64,000 bases of DNA from Taeniopygia guttata (taxonomy: Eukaryota; Chordata; Aves; Passeriformes; Estrildidae): assembly GCF_048771995.1 (NCBI RefSeq), contig NC_133024.1, positions 85,106,501-85,170,500 of the forward strand, read 5' to 3'. A program made the translations under genes and the position numbers. This document shows, in pieces, positions 49,101-62,100 of this stretch. Below the pieces are notes generated by a model, which worked only from the letters and a program-made list of their open reading frames with translations, did no database searches and was not told the DNA's origin. The number at the start of each line of letters is the position of its first letter. Position 1 is the first letter of the stretch.

Positions 49101-52100
49101 CATTTTTTCAGAAACTAAACAGTGAAAGGCAAGTTTGAAAAGGCTTTTGTATTGATGCTGCTATTGGGGCAGCTGGGTGATCTTTATTATTATTATTATT
49201 GTTATTATTTTTATTGTTATTTTTGTTATAATTCCTAAACTGTTCTTGTTGGTGGATGTTAAAACTTAATGTCTGTCAAATAGCCTTTTCAGGGTTTGAG
49301 ATTTTTTGTTTCCATAAAGAAGTTTTCTTCAAAGTTCGATTGAAGCGAGTTGATTTAACAGCAAATAAAATCTTACCCTCTTAAAGCCTGTACCCTGGAA
49401 AACATGAGATACCACTGACATCTTTACTTATAGCAAAAAACCCTATGTGTTTTATGTTTGGCCATAACTTTCTGCTAAACTGCATTGTGAAAAGTCAGCC
49501 TTGGTGATAGCCATGTAAAATATGACCTGTTAAAGGCCTGGTGCTTTGGTGTCTGAACAACCACATGGTGAAGATCCTGTAGTAATGGGAGCAGTTCTGC
49601 CTTGGAAGAAGTAGTAGTAGCAGAGCATGTGTTTTCAAACTACTTCAAGCTTGGCTATGACTCAGTCTCCTCCGTTAGCTCCTAGAGGAAAGGAAGGTAA
49701 ACAAGTGTGTTTAATAAAATTGATATTCAGCAATTAATGAAAAACAAGTTCAAGGGCCTGTGTGTAGATCTGGATATAATGTAGTTAGCCTGGCATTAGG
49801 GCTTTAATTCTAGGTATAGAAGTGAGTGGCATTTTTATTTCAGCTCTTATCCCTGATATACAGCCAATTAAACTGCTTTAATTAATTAAACTTTAATTGC
49901 TGAAACATCAAATCCTCTTAGGGTAAGAATGGCCAAAATATGTGTTTTCTGTTGAGGGAGGTGAGGATTAGTTTAGAGATCTTGCATTAACTATTTGAGA
50001 GATACATTTCTTTTGACAAATGTATTACAAATCAAGTCAATACACGAGGAAGTGTTACTAGGTGTATTTTAGGTGTGTTTTTTCTTGACTAAATATATCT
50101 CTGGCAATACAGGTGCTGTACTGTGAGGTACTTCATTGTGCTGCTTTTTATTTGGTTTGTTCAGTCTACCCAGAAGAAAATACAAGATCTTAAAAATACA
50201 AATAATCAATCTTGGCCTTTAAAGAAATTACGTACTTTGTTGCTTAATTGTGCTGTTGCCACATGTAGACAGTTTTTGGTGACTTGCATATTCCCAATAT
50301 GTTGGATAAAATGTTTGTTAATGTCAGCTTTCACTTGCAAAAGAATCCAGCCCTTTCCTTTTTGCAAAGAGAGCTGCAACTTAGACTAACTGAATTTTAG
50401 AATCTATGGCTGAATAAATAAATACTTGATTTTCTTTATTAAGATTCAATTTCTGGATTTATATATTCGCACAACTGAAGCTCTGGTAGTTTAGAATTTG
50501 CTGATATCTTGAAAGTCCTGAATCTGAAAGAAACTTTTCCCCTTATTTTCTGAATATAGTTTTGGGTATTTGGTGAGTCAGCCTTTGGCTGATTTATCCT
50601 GAGTGGGTGCTAATAAGTGAGTGAAATTGTAAAACAACAGTTTTCTGTCCAGTTATCTAAGAGGCACTTAAATGAAATATTAACAGCTTGTTGAGTAAAT
50701 GGGTTTTGAAAGTTGTGGTAAAAGTAGAGTCAGACCAGTTTAGATCTGAGTACCGAAGCTCTAAGTGTGAAGCATGAAATAAGTAAGACTCCTTTCTTAC
50801 AATTGTATTGTGAGTGTGATTAGGTAAAATGTCTGTATGTGTGTAAAAATGTCTGAACAAAAGCTTCTTCTGGCTTTCTTTAGGCCTCAGAGGTAATACT
50901 AAGGCAAATGGTACAAATGATTGCTTGCCAACTACATAGGTATTTTTTGTGATATGCTTTAAACTCTAACTTGGGGCTGAACTCTCTTAATCTGTGTGAC
51001 TTTTCTTGAAAGACAATAAAATTTTTAGTCTGATGGCAAAGCACAGGCAACTGTTATTGTGAGTTGGAAGCTGTAAAGAACTTCCACTTATTTTCTAAAT
51101 AAAAATACAGTAGTTTCTTTGTTTGCTAAAGGATGTTTGAAGGAACAGATAAATATCTCTTAGTAGGATCCCCTGGTTGTGAATTTGTGCTTCATTTTTA
51201 CACTTCGATTGTAGTGGCTGCTTTTCTAACAATGACACCTGTGAATTGGAGGGCCGAACAACTTATTTTTTGGAGGACCAAAGTCAAACGTCTAGTTACG
51301 TTCTTCCGAGAAGTTGCATCAAATTGCACAGCTCAGTTTTTAAAGTTGGGGTTGCAAGAACTGAATGTGTTTTATTGTTCCACTCCCTTCAAGCAGACAA
51401 CACATGTGAAGGTTTTTTGCTTCCCTTCCTACTGAGTGGAATGAGGTAACAGTGCATAGTCATGTGTTAAACGTGGAGGATTTACCTGCGTTGCATATAT
51501 TTATATATTTTGTGATTGGTTTTGCATTCTGAAACTTTGTCTTTTTAGTCCAATGGCTTCTACTTATGTAAACTTAATGTTTGAACTAGTGATAACCCTG
51601 CTTTCCTTTTTCATTTTAGTGCAAAAGATGATATTGATATTGATGCCCTTGCTGCTGAGATAGAAGGTGCAGGAGCCGCAAAGGATCAAGAGTCTCAAAA
51701 ATCCAAGGGCAAAAAGAAAAAAGATAAGAAGAAACAAGATTTTGAGTGAGTTAGGGTTTTTTTCCACCTGCCTGATCTTACTCCATTGTCCAAAAACACA
51801 GTTACTGAAGTACCCTAACTTCTTTCTTATTTTAGTGAAGATGATATCCTGAAGGAGCTGGAGGAACTGTCAATAGAGGCGCAAGGAGGGAAAGTTGAAA
51901 GGGAACAACCTTCTACAGGAAAGGTGAACACTGAGAGGGAGGTGGACTTTTTAATAGGAAATAGTTAAAATATGAAACAGTTCTGTCCCAGAGAATTTAT
52001 AGTTGTAGTATAGTGGAAATCCTGTGTGAAATGTGCAGCTGGCATGTTCTTTTAATTAAATTTAATCATCTTTTCATAGTAAAAAGTCAATAATGAAAAA

Positions 52101-55100
52101 AAACACGTCTCCATGCTGATAATTATATAAAGCCAGTCAGAATAAATCTTACTTGTGGGCTGAAGTATGGTACACTCAGCAGAAATAGTTATTGCTTTCA
52201 AACTTTGTGTTCAATAAGAGAGGTTTTTCTTGATGTATCTCAATGCTTAGCTCATGATGGCAAGTAATTTTTCATGGCTGATTATTGAATTTTTTAATTA
52301 CCAGGTTGAAAATGATAATGAAGAAAGCATATCAAAGCAAGATAAAAAAAGAAAAGGAAAGGGTAAAAAAGCCAATCTGGAAAATGACTATGACAGTGAG
52401 GAAGTGGAAGATAAAGATAAAAGATCTAAAAAACCTCAGAAAGCTAAACACGACGTGCTTTCTGGCAGTGATGATGATGATCATGAGACACAGCTTAAGA
52501 AAAGCAAAGGGAAAACTCAGAAGTCAAATAAAAAACACGATTTGTCAGAAGAAGATGAAACTAACATTAAGAAAAGCAAAGAGCGCAGGGGAGGAGTGTC
52601 TACAGGCGAGAGTGGTGATGAATCAGATGAGGTTTCCCAGTCTAGAAAAGGACAAAAGAAAAACCAAAAGGCAAAATCTGCTCCTGCTGCAGAGAGTGGG
52701 GATGATGAAGAAGAACCTTCATTCAAAGTAAAAACAGTGGCTCAGAAGAAGGCAGAAAAAAAAGAACGTGAAAGAAAAAAACGTGAAGAAGAAAAAGCCA
52801 AATTGAGGAAGCAGAAAGAGAAGGAAGAATTAGAAGGTGGTAAAGAACCAGCAAAGCCAAAGGAATCGCTAAAAAAAACTGAAGAGAAGGCTTCTCCTGA
52901 AGTTACAGCAATCTCTGGCCCTGGGGAGAAAGGAGAGACTGCTGCAGGAGCAGAAGGTTTGTACCATGGTTTCTTTAATTGAAATACTGCCATTTTTATA
53001 AGACAGAGGGATGCCAGGCAGTGAGGATAGTGCATTTGGTTTATTTTGAATTGTGAATACTAGAAATTTGGTAGCCTTGTCTGCCTCTCTGTGTTGGCTG
53101 ACAGGTGGCTGTGTTTTCTGGCCTGCAATTTGTTCAGGTATATGAGAAAACAAGCCAAATGGTGAATTGTCATTACAGTATATGATTACAGTTCTGTATT
53201 GCAAGAGTACTTTTTCACTTCCCTGTTATTCTGATACTTTAAGAATTCAGGCCAAGACTTAATGTTTTCATTATGAAATGTTTATGTAGTAGCCAGTGAG
53301 AATATTCCTCATTTGATGTTATTTGTCATATTTGAAACATATCTTATATTTAGACTATCTTTGAAATTTCTGGGGTCTTTGAAAATACGCCTCTCCTTTC
53401 TGTAGCTGATGACAATGAGGGGGACAAAAAGAAAAAAGACAAGAAAAAAAAGAAAGGTGAGAAAGAAGAAAAAGAGAAAGAGAAGAAGAAGGGTCCCAGT
53501 AAAGCCACAGTTAAAGCCATGCAAGAGGCCTTGGCTAAAATGAAAGAGGAGGAGGAAAGGGCAAAAAGAGAGGAGGAAGAACGCATAAGACGACTGGAGG
53601 AACTTGAAGCAAAACGCAAAGAGGAGGTACCGTATATCTCACTCCAGGGATAAAATAAGGAAGAGAGTAACTTTAATTTGTCTGCTTGCTGGTGCAGTTG
53701 GTGAATGAATCCTTAATATGTTTCTCATAAACAGAATATACTTGGGCAGCTTTTGTGTAAAGCATACTTTGGAGTTTCTGCATGTTTATTTATCTTTCTC
53801 TAGGAACGATTAGAGCAAGAGAGGAAAGAAAGGAAGAAACAGAAGGAAAAAGAGAGGAAGGAGCGTTTGAAGAAAGAGGGAAAGCTTTTGACAAAAACTC
53901 AGCGAGAAGCCAGAGCCAGAGCTGAGGCTACTCTTAAACTACTCCAAGCTCAGGGTAAGCAGTAGAGTTTAATAATAATTAAAACAAAACGGAGCCAAAA
54001 AACCCAACCAAACTTTGTATCTGTTATGGTTCTGTGTTTATTTTTTTTCCTATCTGGAGCTAGGAGGGCAAGTACTGAGTGATTCCATGTAAAGCTGCTC
54101 TCTTGTAAAGGAAGGCAGTTTTTGCCCTCCTTTCGCCTTTATTTCTGAAGTAGGTTTAAGTGCCTGTATTTTTATCTTACACTTCGAATATCCAGCTGTT
54201 TAATACAGTCTTTTTGCAGATTAAAGATGTTACTTGTGGAACTTCAGAAAAAGCACTTAAAGAAGTGGTGTAGTCTAAAAGCCAGGAAAAGCACATGGGC
54301 TGTGCTGAAGGTCTTGTAAGACCTGGATCTTGTTGAATTAATTCACATGCTTAGTTAGACAAGTGCACTGTATTGCTTCAAAAACAATAGGGCAAGTCCT
54401 TGGAGAAGATATGTTTTTCTCTGGGATTTGCCAGGAGTATGTAGGAGCTTTCCTGCTTTTCTGTGAAATATAATGTCTCCATTGGAATTAAGTAAAATGG
54501 TCCAATATGTTGTAAATAAAATGTCCTAAACTGTTCTTGGCAATTGGTTTGTGACTGAAAAAAGAAAGTAATTTGTAGGAGGTGAGGGTATTCGTAGAGT
54601 ACACTATCTGACACTCTACTGGTAGGTGGATGTATAAATGTAGGAATTTTTGTAGCTAGTAAAATGTTTGGAGCTCTTAAACATATGTGAAGGCTATTTC
54701 TCCTTGGTTGTTGCTGTAGCTATTAAAATCTTTCTATTTATATGCCCCTACAAATGGATTTTTGTCAGATCTGCAATATAAATCTCTCAGTATCTGAAAA
54801 AAAATTTGGATGTGCAGTATGAATCCGTTCATATGTTACAGCACCCACTTCCTGGTGAGGCAAAGATGAAGCTCGTGAACTGACCTGGCATTATTTTGAT
54901 ACCTGAAACCATCGGTATTGTAAAATTTAAAAAAAACCCCTTAAAACAGCAACAAACAAAAATCCAAAAACCTGAACAAATCAAAAAACACAAACCGTCC
55001 CACACTTAGGAGAGGTTATCTGCTGGAAATGTTATCTGCTGGACAACTGTAAGCATTTAAGAAGGGTTCTGCCTGTGAACTACTCCAAATTGTCTGAAAT

Positions 55101-56117
55101 TAGGACCATTGACAAACGGGTTTTAAGTGATTTTTTGCATAGGAGATCTTAAATTGTTAATCATGATGTATGTGTTCATGACATTTTATGCAGATTCTAT
55201 GCTGCAGTCATAGAATCTGATTGTTTTGTTTATTTTTTGTTTCATTGCCATCACCTTCCCCAGTTATCTGACTTTTTTGAGAGCAGGCATGAGTATCTGA
55301 AGAACTATATTTAACTCAAGTTTTCTAGCTTTTGAATTCAGACTTCTATAAAAGATAAAATATACATTGAACCTACTTCCTAGTCTTTCTTCCTCCATCT
55401 TCCAATTTTGGAAGACCTGTACTCATTTAAACCAAAGTTTATGTCTATTAATTACCTAGATTTTCTTTTTGACAGTTTTTTTGTTTGTTTTGCAGGTGTT
55501 GAAGTGCCATCAAAAGACTCTGTGCCAAAGAAGAGGCCAATATATGAAGACAAAAAGAGAAAGAAACAGCAGCAGCCAGAAAATAAAGAAGGTATAATTT
55601 GCATATATGGAAATATAATTGATCAGTCACATTTCTGGAAGTATTTCTAAAATAAATCAGCTAATCTTAAACTAATTTAATTTCAGGTTTAGATTTTCTA
55701 AATGTTGGGGATGTACAGGGTGTAAAGGCCTTTTACAAATGTGATGTTGAATGCTTTGTGTGCATATGTATGTCAAATACAAAGTAGTTTAAATAATAGT
55801 GACTTAATTATAAGTCTGAGTTTGTTCCAGGATGAAAATACATTGATCTTAGTTTTAGTACTTTTAAATTGGAGACACTTTTTTCGTTTGCTTTCTGGTA
55901 TATAAAACCATTTTCCTGGGTGCAAGTTGTTCAGGGCAGTTCAAAGAGCTTGGATTTTTGAAACCTTAGAATTTGTTGCACTGGTAGATGTAGGTTGAAC
56001 GCGTCAGTTTTTTACTTATGTGCTTTGTTACTTTCCTCTGGGGGCTTACTGTTGCTTTTCTGAAGACTATCCCTTATTTTAAAATTTCTTGCTTAGCTGG
56101 TTTTTATTTTGTTCTTG

Positions 56118-56149
<32 letters not shown>

Positions 56150-59100
56150 TTCGTTACATGCCTGCTTATCATTTTTGGAATGTGTTTAAAGAATTGAAAA
56201 TGTGTTTATCTAAATTGTATCTTTATTTTTAATTTTTAGTGAAACAATAGGGGAGGTGTGGGTAATTCACTAGTATTGCTTCATTTTCTCTTGTCTTTTA
56301 AAAAAGGGAGGAGTTTTTAATATCAATAACTGACCTATCTTACAAACCCGTTCAACTGCTTAGAAAGCTAAATGTTTACCAAATAAGCTGGAGTGGAGCT
56401 GTATGTGTATGTCAGTCAATTTGCACTTTGAAATTATGTAGCAACCAACTTCCTGTCCTACAATTTCAGAAAGTGTGGAGGTAACTTCCCCAGCTGAAGA
56501 TGCTGTAGAACTGGAAACACCAGTGAAAGAAGAGGCTGCTCTTCCTGTAGATCCAGGTTGGTGGTAATGCTAATAAATTTCAAACATTTAAGCTTGTGTG
56601 TGTCAGTGCTGCATGATAGTTATCATACCTTGCTGGATGGGGTTGAATGGCCATCCTTTCTTGAGGTAGTTGCCTTTTTCTTTTTTTTCCCTTTCTTAAG
56701 GGAGGAACTGATGAAATTTTATGGAGTAGAATGCATGAAGCTTCAAAATGATAGTGTAAAGATTCCTTATTCTGGGTGAACACCAGTATTCAATTGGCTT
56801 GGTCAGTTATCTCAAATAAGCACATTCAATGCCTTATTCACTCCCTTGACTTTTCACTTGCTTTTGCAAGTCTATTTTGTCAACAGGTGGAGGCAGGGAG
56901 GAAGTATGCTGCTTCTAAAATTGATAGTGCAATATTCACAGTGATTGAATTTTTTATGCCAGATGCTTTGCTTTCACAAGTGCTGAAGAGGATATGTATT
57001 AACTTGTGAAACTGAGTTATCAGCAAGTTTGCTGACCAGATTGTTGCCCACATCTTTGCCTCCACACAGTACTTGCTTGGTCAAAATCACATTGTACTGG
57101 ACTTCTTTCTCTGCAAGGAGACTGTTTCAGTTTTTACCCTTATTAAGTCAGACAAATCCTGACAAAAAATGCAGCTTTTGAAAACAAAGCTGAATGTGTC
57201 CTGTGATTCTAGCTTGACTTATCTCATGATTGCTATTCCATTGCCTTAGGAGAAGGGTTCACTGGCAGAACACTAGTTCCTAGCTAATATTCTAGCAGTG
57301 TGGAACTTAGTCTTCATTTCAGAGAGCCTGAAATGTATGACACATGTGCTGCAGCAAATATATATTGTGTAATGCCTTTTTTGGAGAGGGTTGTATGTTT
57401 GCATTTTTCCATTCATCTCTTACTAAGAGCTGTGGTCTTTTCAGAAATCTAACAGAATTCCTGCTGAATGAGTATGTTTAATGCTTCTGGAATCCATGGT
57501 ATATTTATGTTAAGGCACCTGGTGTTATTTTTATAGACAATTTTTATATTCTCACTAGTTAAAATTCTACTGTAATTTGTATTCTTGTTTCTCTGCCACT
57601 TTGTTACACATGGTGACTGTTAATTGGGCAACTCCTTGCAAGGATCATGATTGTGTTACAGGTTTGTGTGGCAGGCATTATGCAGGTATTGGCATGATAT
57701 GCAGACAGGCACTAGATGAGTAGGTTTCTGTGTCTTCCACAGAAGTTTGTCTAGCCCAAACTGCTAGCACTACATGATTTTTGTGGACAGAATTGGAGAT
57801 TATTTTTTAAGCTTGCATCATCTTCTTTTTATGGAATGTGGAGATACTTCAATAGAATTATGGTAACAGCAAACTTGAAAGTTGCAGTTGTCAGTATGTC
57901 AAAAGAAGGAGCATCTAAAAATGTTGTATGTTGCCAGACTGACGTTTTTTAACTTCAGTGTTGGGTTTCTTGGTTTTAGAAGAAAAGGAGGAAGAAGACG
58001 AAACTGAAGATGCAGGTCTGGATGACTGGGAAGCTATGGTTAGTGATGAAGATGGAGAGAAAGGTGGGCATGTAAATACCAAATGTATGTTTTTTGTGGT
58101 TCATAGGCTTTGGGCTAAGTTTTCAGTTTCTATAGAAAACAATATTTTACTTAGATTTTTCCTCTGTGCTGTTAGACAAATGGTGAGGTAAGTATGATGA
58201 TAAATACATACAATAACCTCTTCCCAAAAGCAGAGCTTTCAGAGGCCATGCAAATACTGCTTAAAACAACCCTTTGGAAATACTCTTATGTGGAGTTACC
58301 ATCTAAAATAAATGGGTTGTAATTTTTTGCTCTTTGTTATGGGAATAAAAGTCCTCTAATATGTGCTTAAACCATCTTTGTGAGCTTAGGGAAACCTTTT
58401 ACCTGGTATTGTATTTCTCTAGTAATCATTTCGAAGCTTTAGTATTTTTGTTACATGAATCTGGCAGCATCTAGGAGAGTACCCCTGTGATAAGTTTCCA
58501 AAGAAGTGGAGGAATGAAATGGTGTGAAGGTTAAGTGTGTATGTGCTATAAGTTCTCCTCTACAAGGAGAGGCTGAAAGAATTGGGAGTGTTCAGCCTGG
58601 AATAGAGAAGGCTCTGGGGTGAACATAATTGCAGCCTTCCAGTATGTAAAGGGAGCCTGCAGGAAAGATGGAGAGAGATGATTTACAAGACCATGTAGTG
58701 ATGGGACAAGGAGAAATTGATTCAAACTGAGAGTAGATTTAGCTGAGGTATTAGGATGACCTTCTTTACTGTGAGGGTGGTGAGACACTGGAAGAGGTGC
58801 CCAGAGGGGCTGTGGATCCCCATCCCTGGAAGTGTTCAAGGCCAGGTTGGATGGGGTTTGAGCAACCTGCTCTAGTGGAAGGTGTTCCTGCCCTTGGCAG
58901 GGAGGCTATAACTAGATGGTCTTTAGGTCCCATTCAGCCCAAACTATTCTGTGATTCTGTGATGTGCTTCTTGTGAGAGGCAGGTTTAGAAGAAAGGAAA
59001 GAATTGCCAGAACATACATATTCCGTGCATATATACAAAAGGCCATATTCTGTTTGTACTCAACAGCAATGTTTATGGGAAACATAGGGGTGTGCTACAG

Positions 59101-62100
59101 TGCAGGGATAACTTCTCAGATACTTTATTCCTGTGGTAGAGGAAAGTGTATTTCTGTGAGCCATCCTGAACAGGAGTTGATTACTGGACTTGGTGCTTCC
59201 TTAATGTCTTAATTGTTTCTTATGCTTAAAGACTATTTATTCATCAAGTACTTGTTACCTATGCTTCTGACACCATACTTTTGAGTGTAATACTTGGCGT
59301 ACAGATACATATACCAGAATGAATTTAATTCCAGCACAGGTGTGTTCCTCAGGTGCTTTTGAGTTCTAAGGGCTGCTTGTCTTCTTGAATGCTTGTTTTA
59401 GTCTGGCACCACTGTGTGAGAGGACACAGCACTTCTTACTGCTTGGATTTGAAGGCTCTGCTGATGGGATACAGAAAAAGAGCCTTCCTGGGAATTAGAT
59501 TTAGTGTGTTACTAAGCTGATGGACTATGAGTGTAGCAAGGAAACGTTACTAATTTCTAAGAGCAGTGAGCCTGCCAGCCAGTTTTGTAAGAAGGAGAAT
59601 CCAGGGTTTTAAAGTGATCATCAGCTTGCCTTTCTTGATTTTACAGGTGATTATAAATAGGAAGCTTTCAAAGAAAGGAAATCACTTATTGATAATTATT
59701 TGTTTATTGAAGAATTCCTATGAAAAATGCCGATCTCTGAACTGTCTAAGAAAACTTGAATATGAGATTTAAAAAAATTTGTATAAAAGAGACCATTTGT
59801 TTTGATTATTGTGTCTGCTTAAATGTGTATTCCTGATCAGTAGTGTACAGAACTCATATAGTAATAATTTGGAATGTTTTGGCTTTATTAAGAATGTGTT
59901 GGTGCATTATTCCTTTATGAAGTGCACATGACTTTAAAGAATGTCTGAATTTTTGCAAATAATGTTAAACATAAGTGTGCTGATAATATCATTTTTCACT
60001 CCACCCTAAATTTGTTTTCTTTCTGGATTTGAAACACAAGGCAACAACTCTGAACATGAAGCGCTTTTTAAACTTTTTTTTTTTTTCACATTGGAAGTTA
60101 AAAAATTATCTTGACAATCACTTCTTGTAGAACCTACTTTCAATCCTCATTCTTCTCTAATAGTCTCTTTTGCTTTTTGGTGCCATCTCCCCCCAGAAGT
60201 GTGAACTTAATAAAGAATTTTTACTTTACTTTTTTTTTTTAACAGAGAGCAAACCAGTCCATATTGAAGTCAAAGAACAAAATGAAGTGGAAGATGAAGA
60301 GGAGGAAGAAGATGAAGAAGAGGAAGAGGAAGAAGAGAGTGAAGAATCTGAAGACAGTGAAGGCAGTGAAGACGAGGATGAAAAGACTTCAGATGAGAGA
60401 GAGCCAGACTCCCAAGCTATTGGAAAACAGTCTATGGAAAAAAAGCCTAGCAAGGAAATTAGCTCTGATTCCGAGTATGACTCTGATGATGACCGCACTA
60501 AGGAGGAGCGTGCTTATGACAAAGCTAAACGGAGAATTGAGGTATTAAAATACACTTGGATTCTTGTGTACCAAACAGATTAATTTTCAGTTAATTTTGT
60601 CAAATTTGTCAAAATGGTGGTTGTGTCAGGGCTAATATTTAAGAAGGTTCAGAAATAGCATTAATTAAGAAAAAAAAAGCCTTTGGTTTTGTGTGAAGAT
60701 AAAGTATTTGTTTTTGGTTACTTGACCACAAAGATGGCAACTTCAGTGTTGTTCCCCTTCACCTCTGTATCCCTCCTGGAAAAAGAGGCTTTTATTCTTT
60801 ACAGATAGATATTTTCAAGTTCTAAAAGATGGGTCTAAATTGTTCAGTGCTTTCATAGCTGCTAATGTTTTTGGTTTCCTCACCCAAGGTGCTTGTTCAG
60901 AATGCACCTTCAGCAAAGCTACTGTTAGTGGATATAACAGCTTAGCCTACTAGATTGTAACAAGAACCAACCAAACAAAAATGTAACTGTTAGTCAAAAT
61001 CTTTTGATTTACCAAAAGAGGAAATGACAGCCCTTAAATTGCCTTGAAAATGTAAGTCCCACATCTAAATCTGTGTTTGTATGTATGTAATCAAGTCAAG
61101 AGGTGAGCTGGAGTTTTTGGTTTATACTCACCAGTTTTTATGTGTCTTTTACATAGAAGCGACGAGCTGAAAACAGCAAAAATATGAACACTGAAAAGCT
61201 CAGAGCACCAGTTATCTGTGTCCTGGGGCATGTAGACACAGGCAAGACCAAAATTTTAGATAAGGTAAGGTGTGGAGTGTGAAAGCACTTCCTGTGCCTC
61301 TTGTTCATGTATTTATTTTTTTGGTTGAAGACAGAAAGAATTAGAGAGTGCTCAGACATAACTTTAGTCTCTTCTATGTAAGTATTTCTGGTCTTTTTTT
61401 TGTCTTTAGCTCCGCCACACTCACGTGCAGGATGGTGAAGCTGGTGGTATCACTCAGCAGATCGGTGCAACTAATGTTCCTCTTGAAGCTATTAATGAAC
61501 AAACCAAGATGGTGAAAAATGTAAGTTACAGCACTTCAGCAACTGCATCTTAAAAAATATGGATTGTAGACTAATAAAGGCCTTGTAAGATTTCCTGACA
61601 TGGACGTATGTACCTCCTCCCCCACCCCCCTGTCTCTAATTTTGTGGTTGATTGTTTTTTAATTCCTATCATTCCACCAGCAAAGGGGAGGCTGTCTCAT
61701 TTTTCATACATTTGATTTCAGTTAATGCATTACTGTTTCTTCAGAAAAATATGCAAATACTGTTTACTGTGATCTGGGCAGTGCACATATGTACACAGAC
61801 TGCTTACTTGTCAGTGTTTTGATTGTAAATTCAGATTCTTGAAACCTCCTGAGTATATTTTGTGTTAAAAACTTACCCTTTGCTGTGTATGCTGAAATTT
61901 GGCTAGTTTCTGGGTGATGAATTTTATCATGTTACAGAAATAGTAACTGTTCTGTATCATTTGTTTTGGATACTATATCCTATTTTGCTTGCAGAAGCAG
62001 CTGGCTGAAAAGCCTTGGTGTAGTAATGGCTTTTTCCAAGATTTTGCTCAACTTAGTAAACCTGTAAACTTAGGGGAGAGAAGAAAATCATCAAGATAAG

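Noticed and set aside
52254-52304. ATG at 52254 as a start of an EIF5B isoform
   Set aside because: It lies in the intron before the exon 4 acceptor (52301-52304) and merely continues the exon frame upstream.
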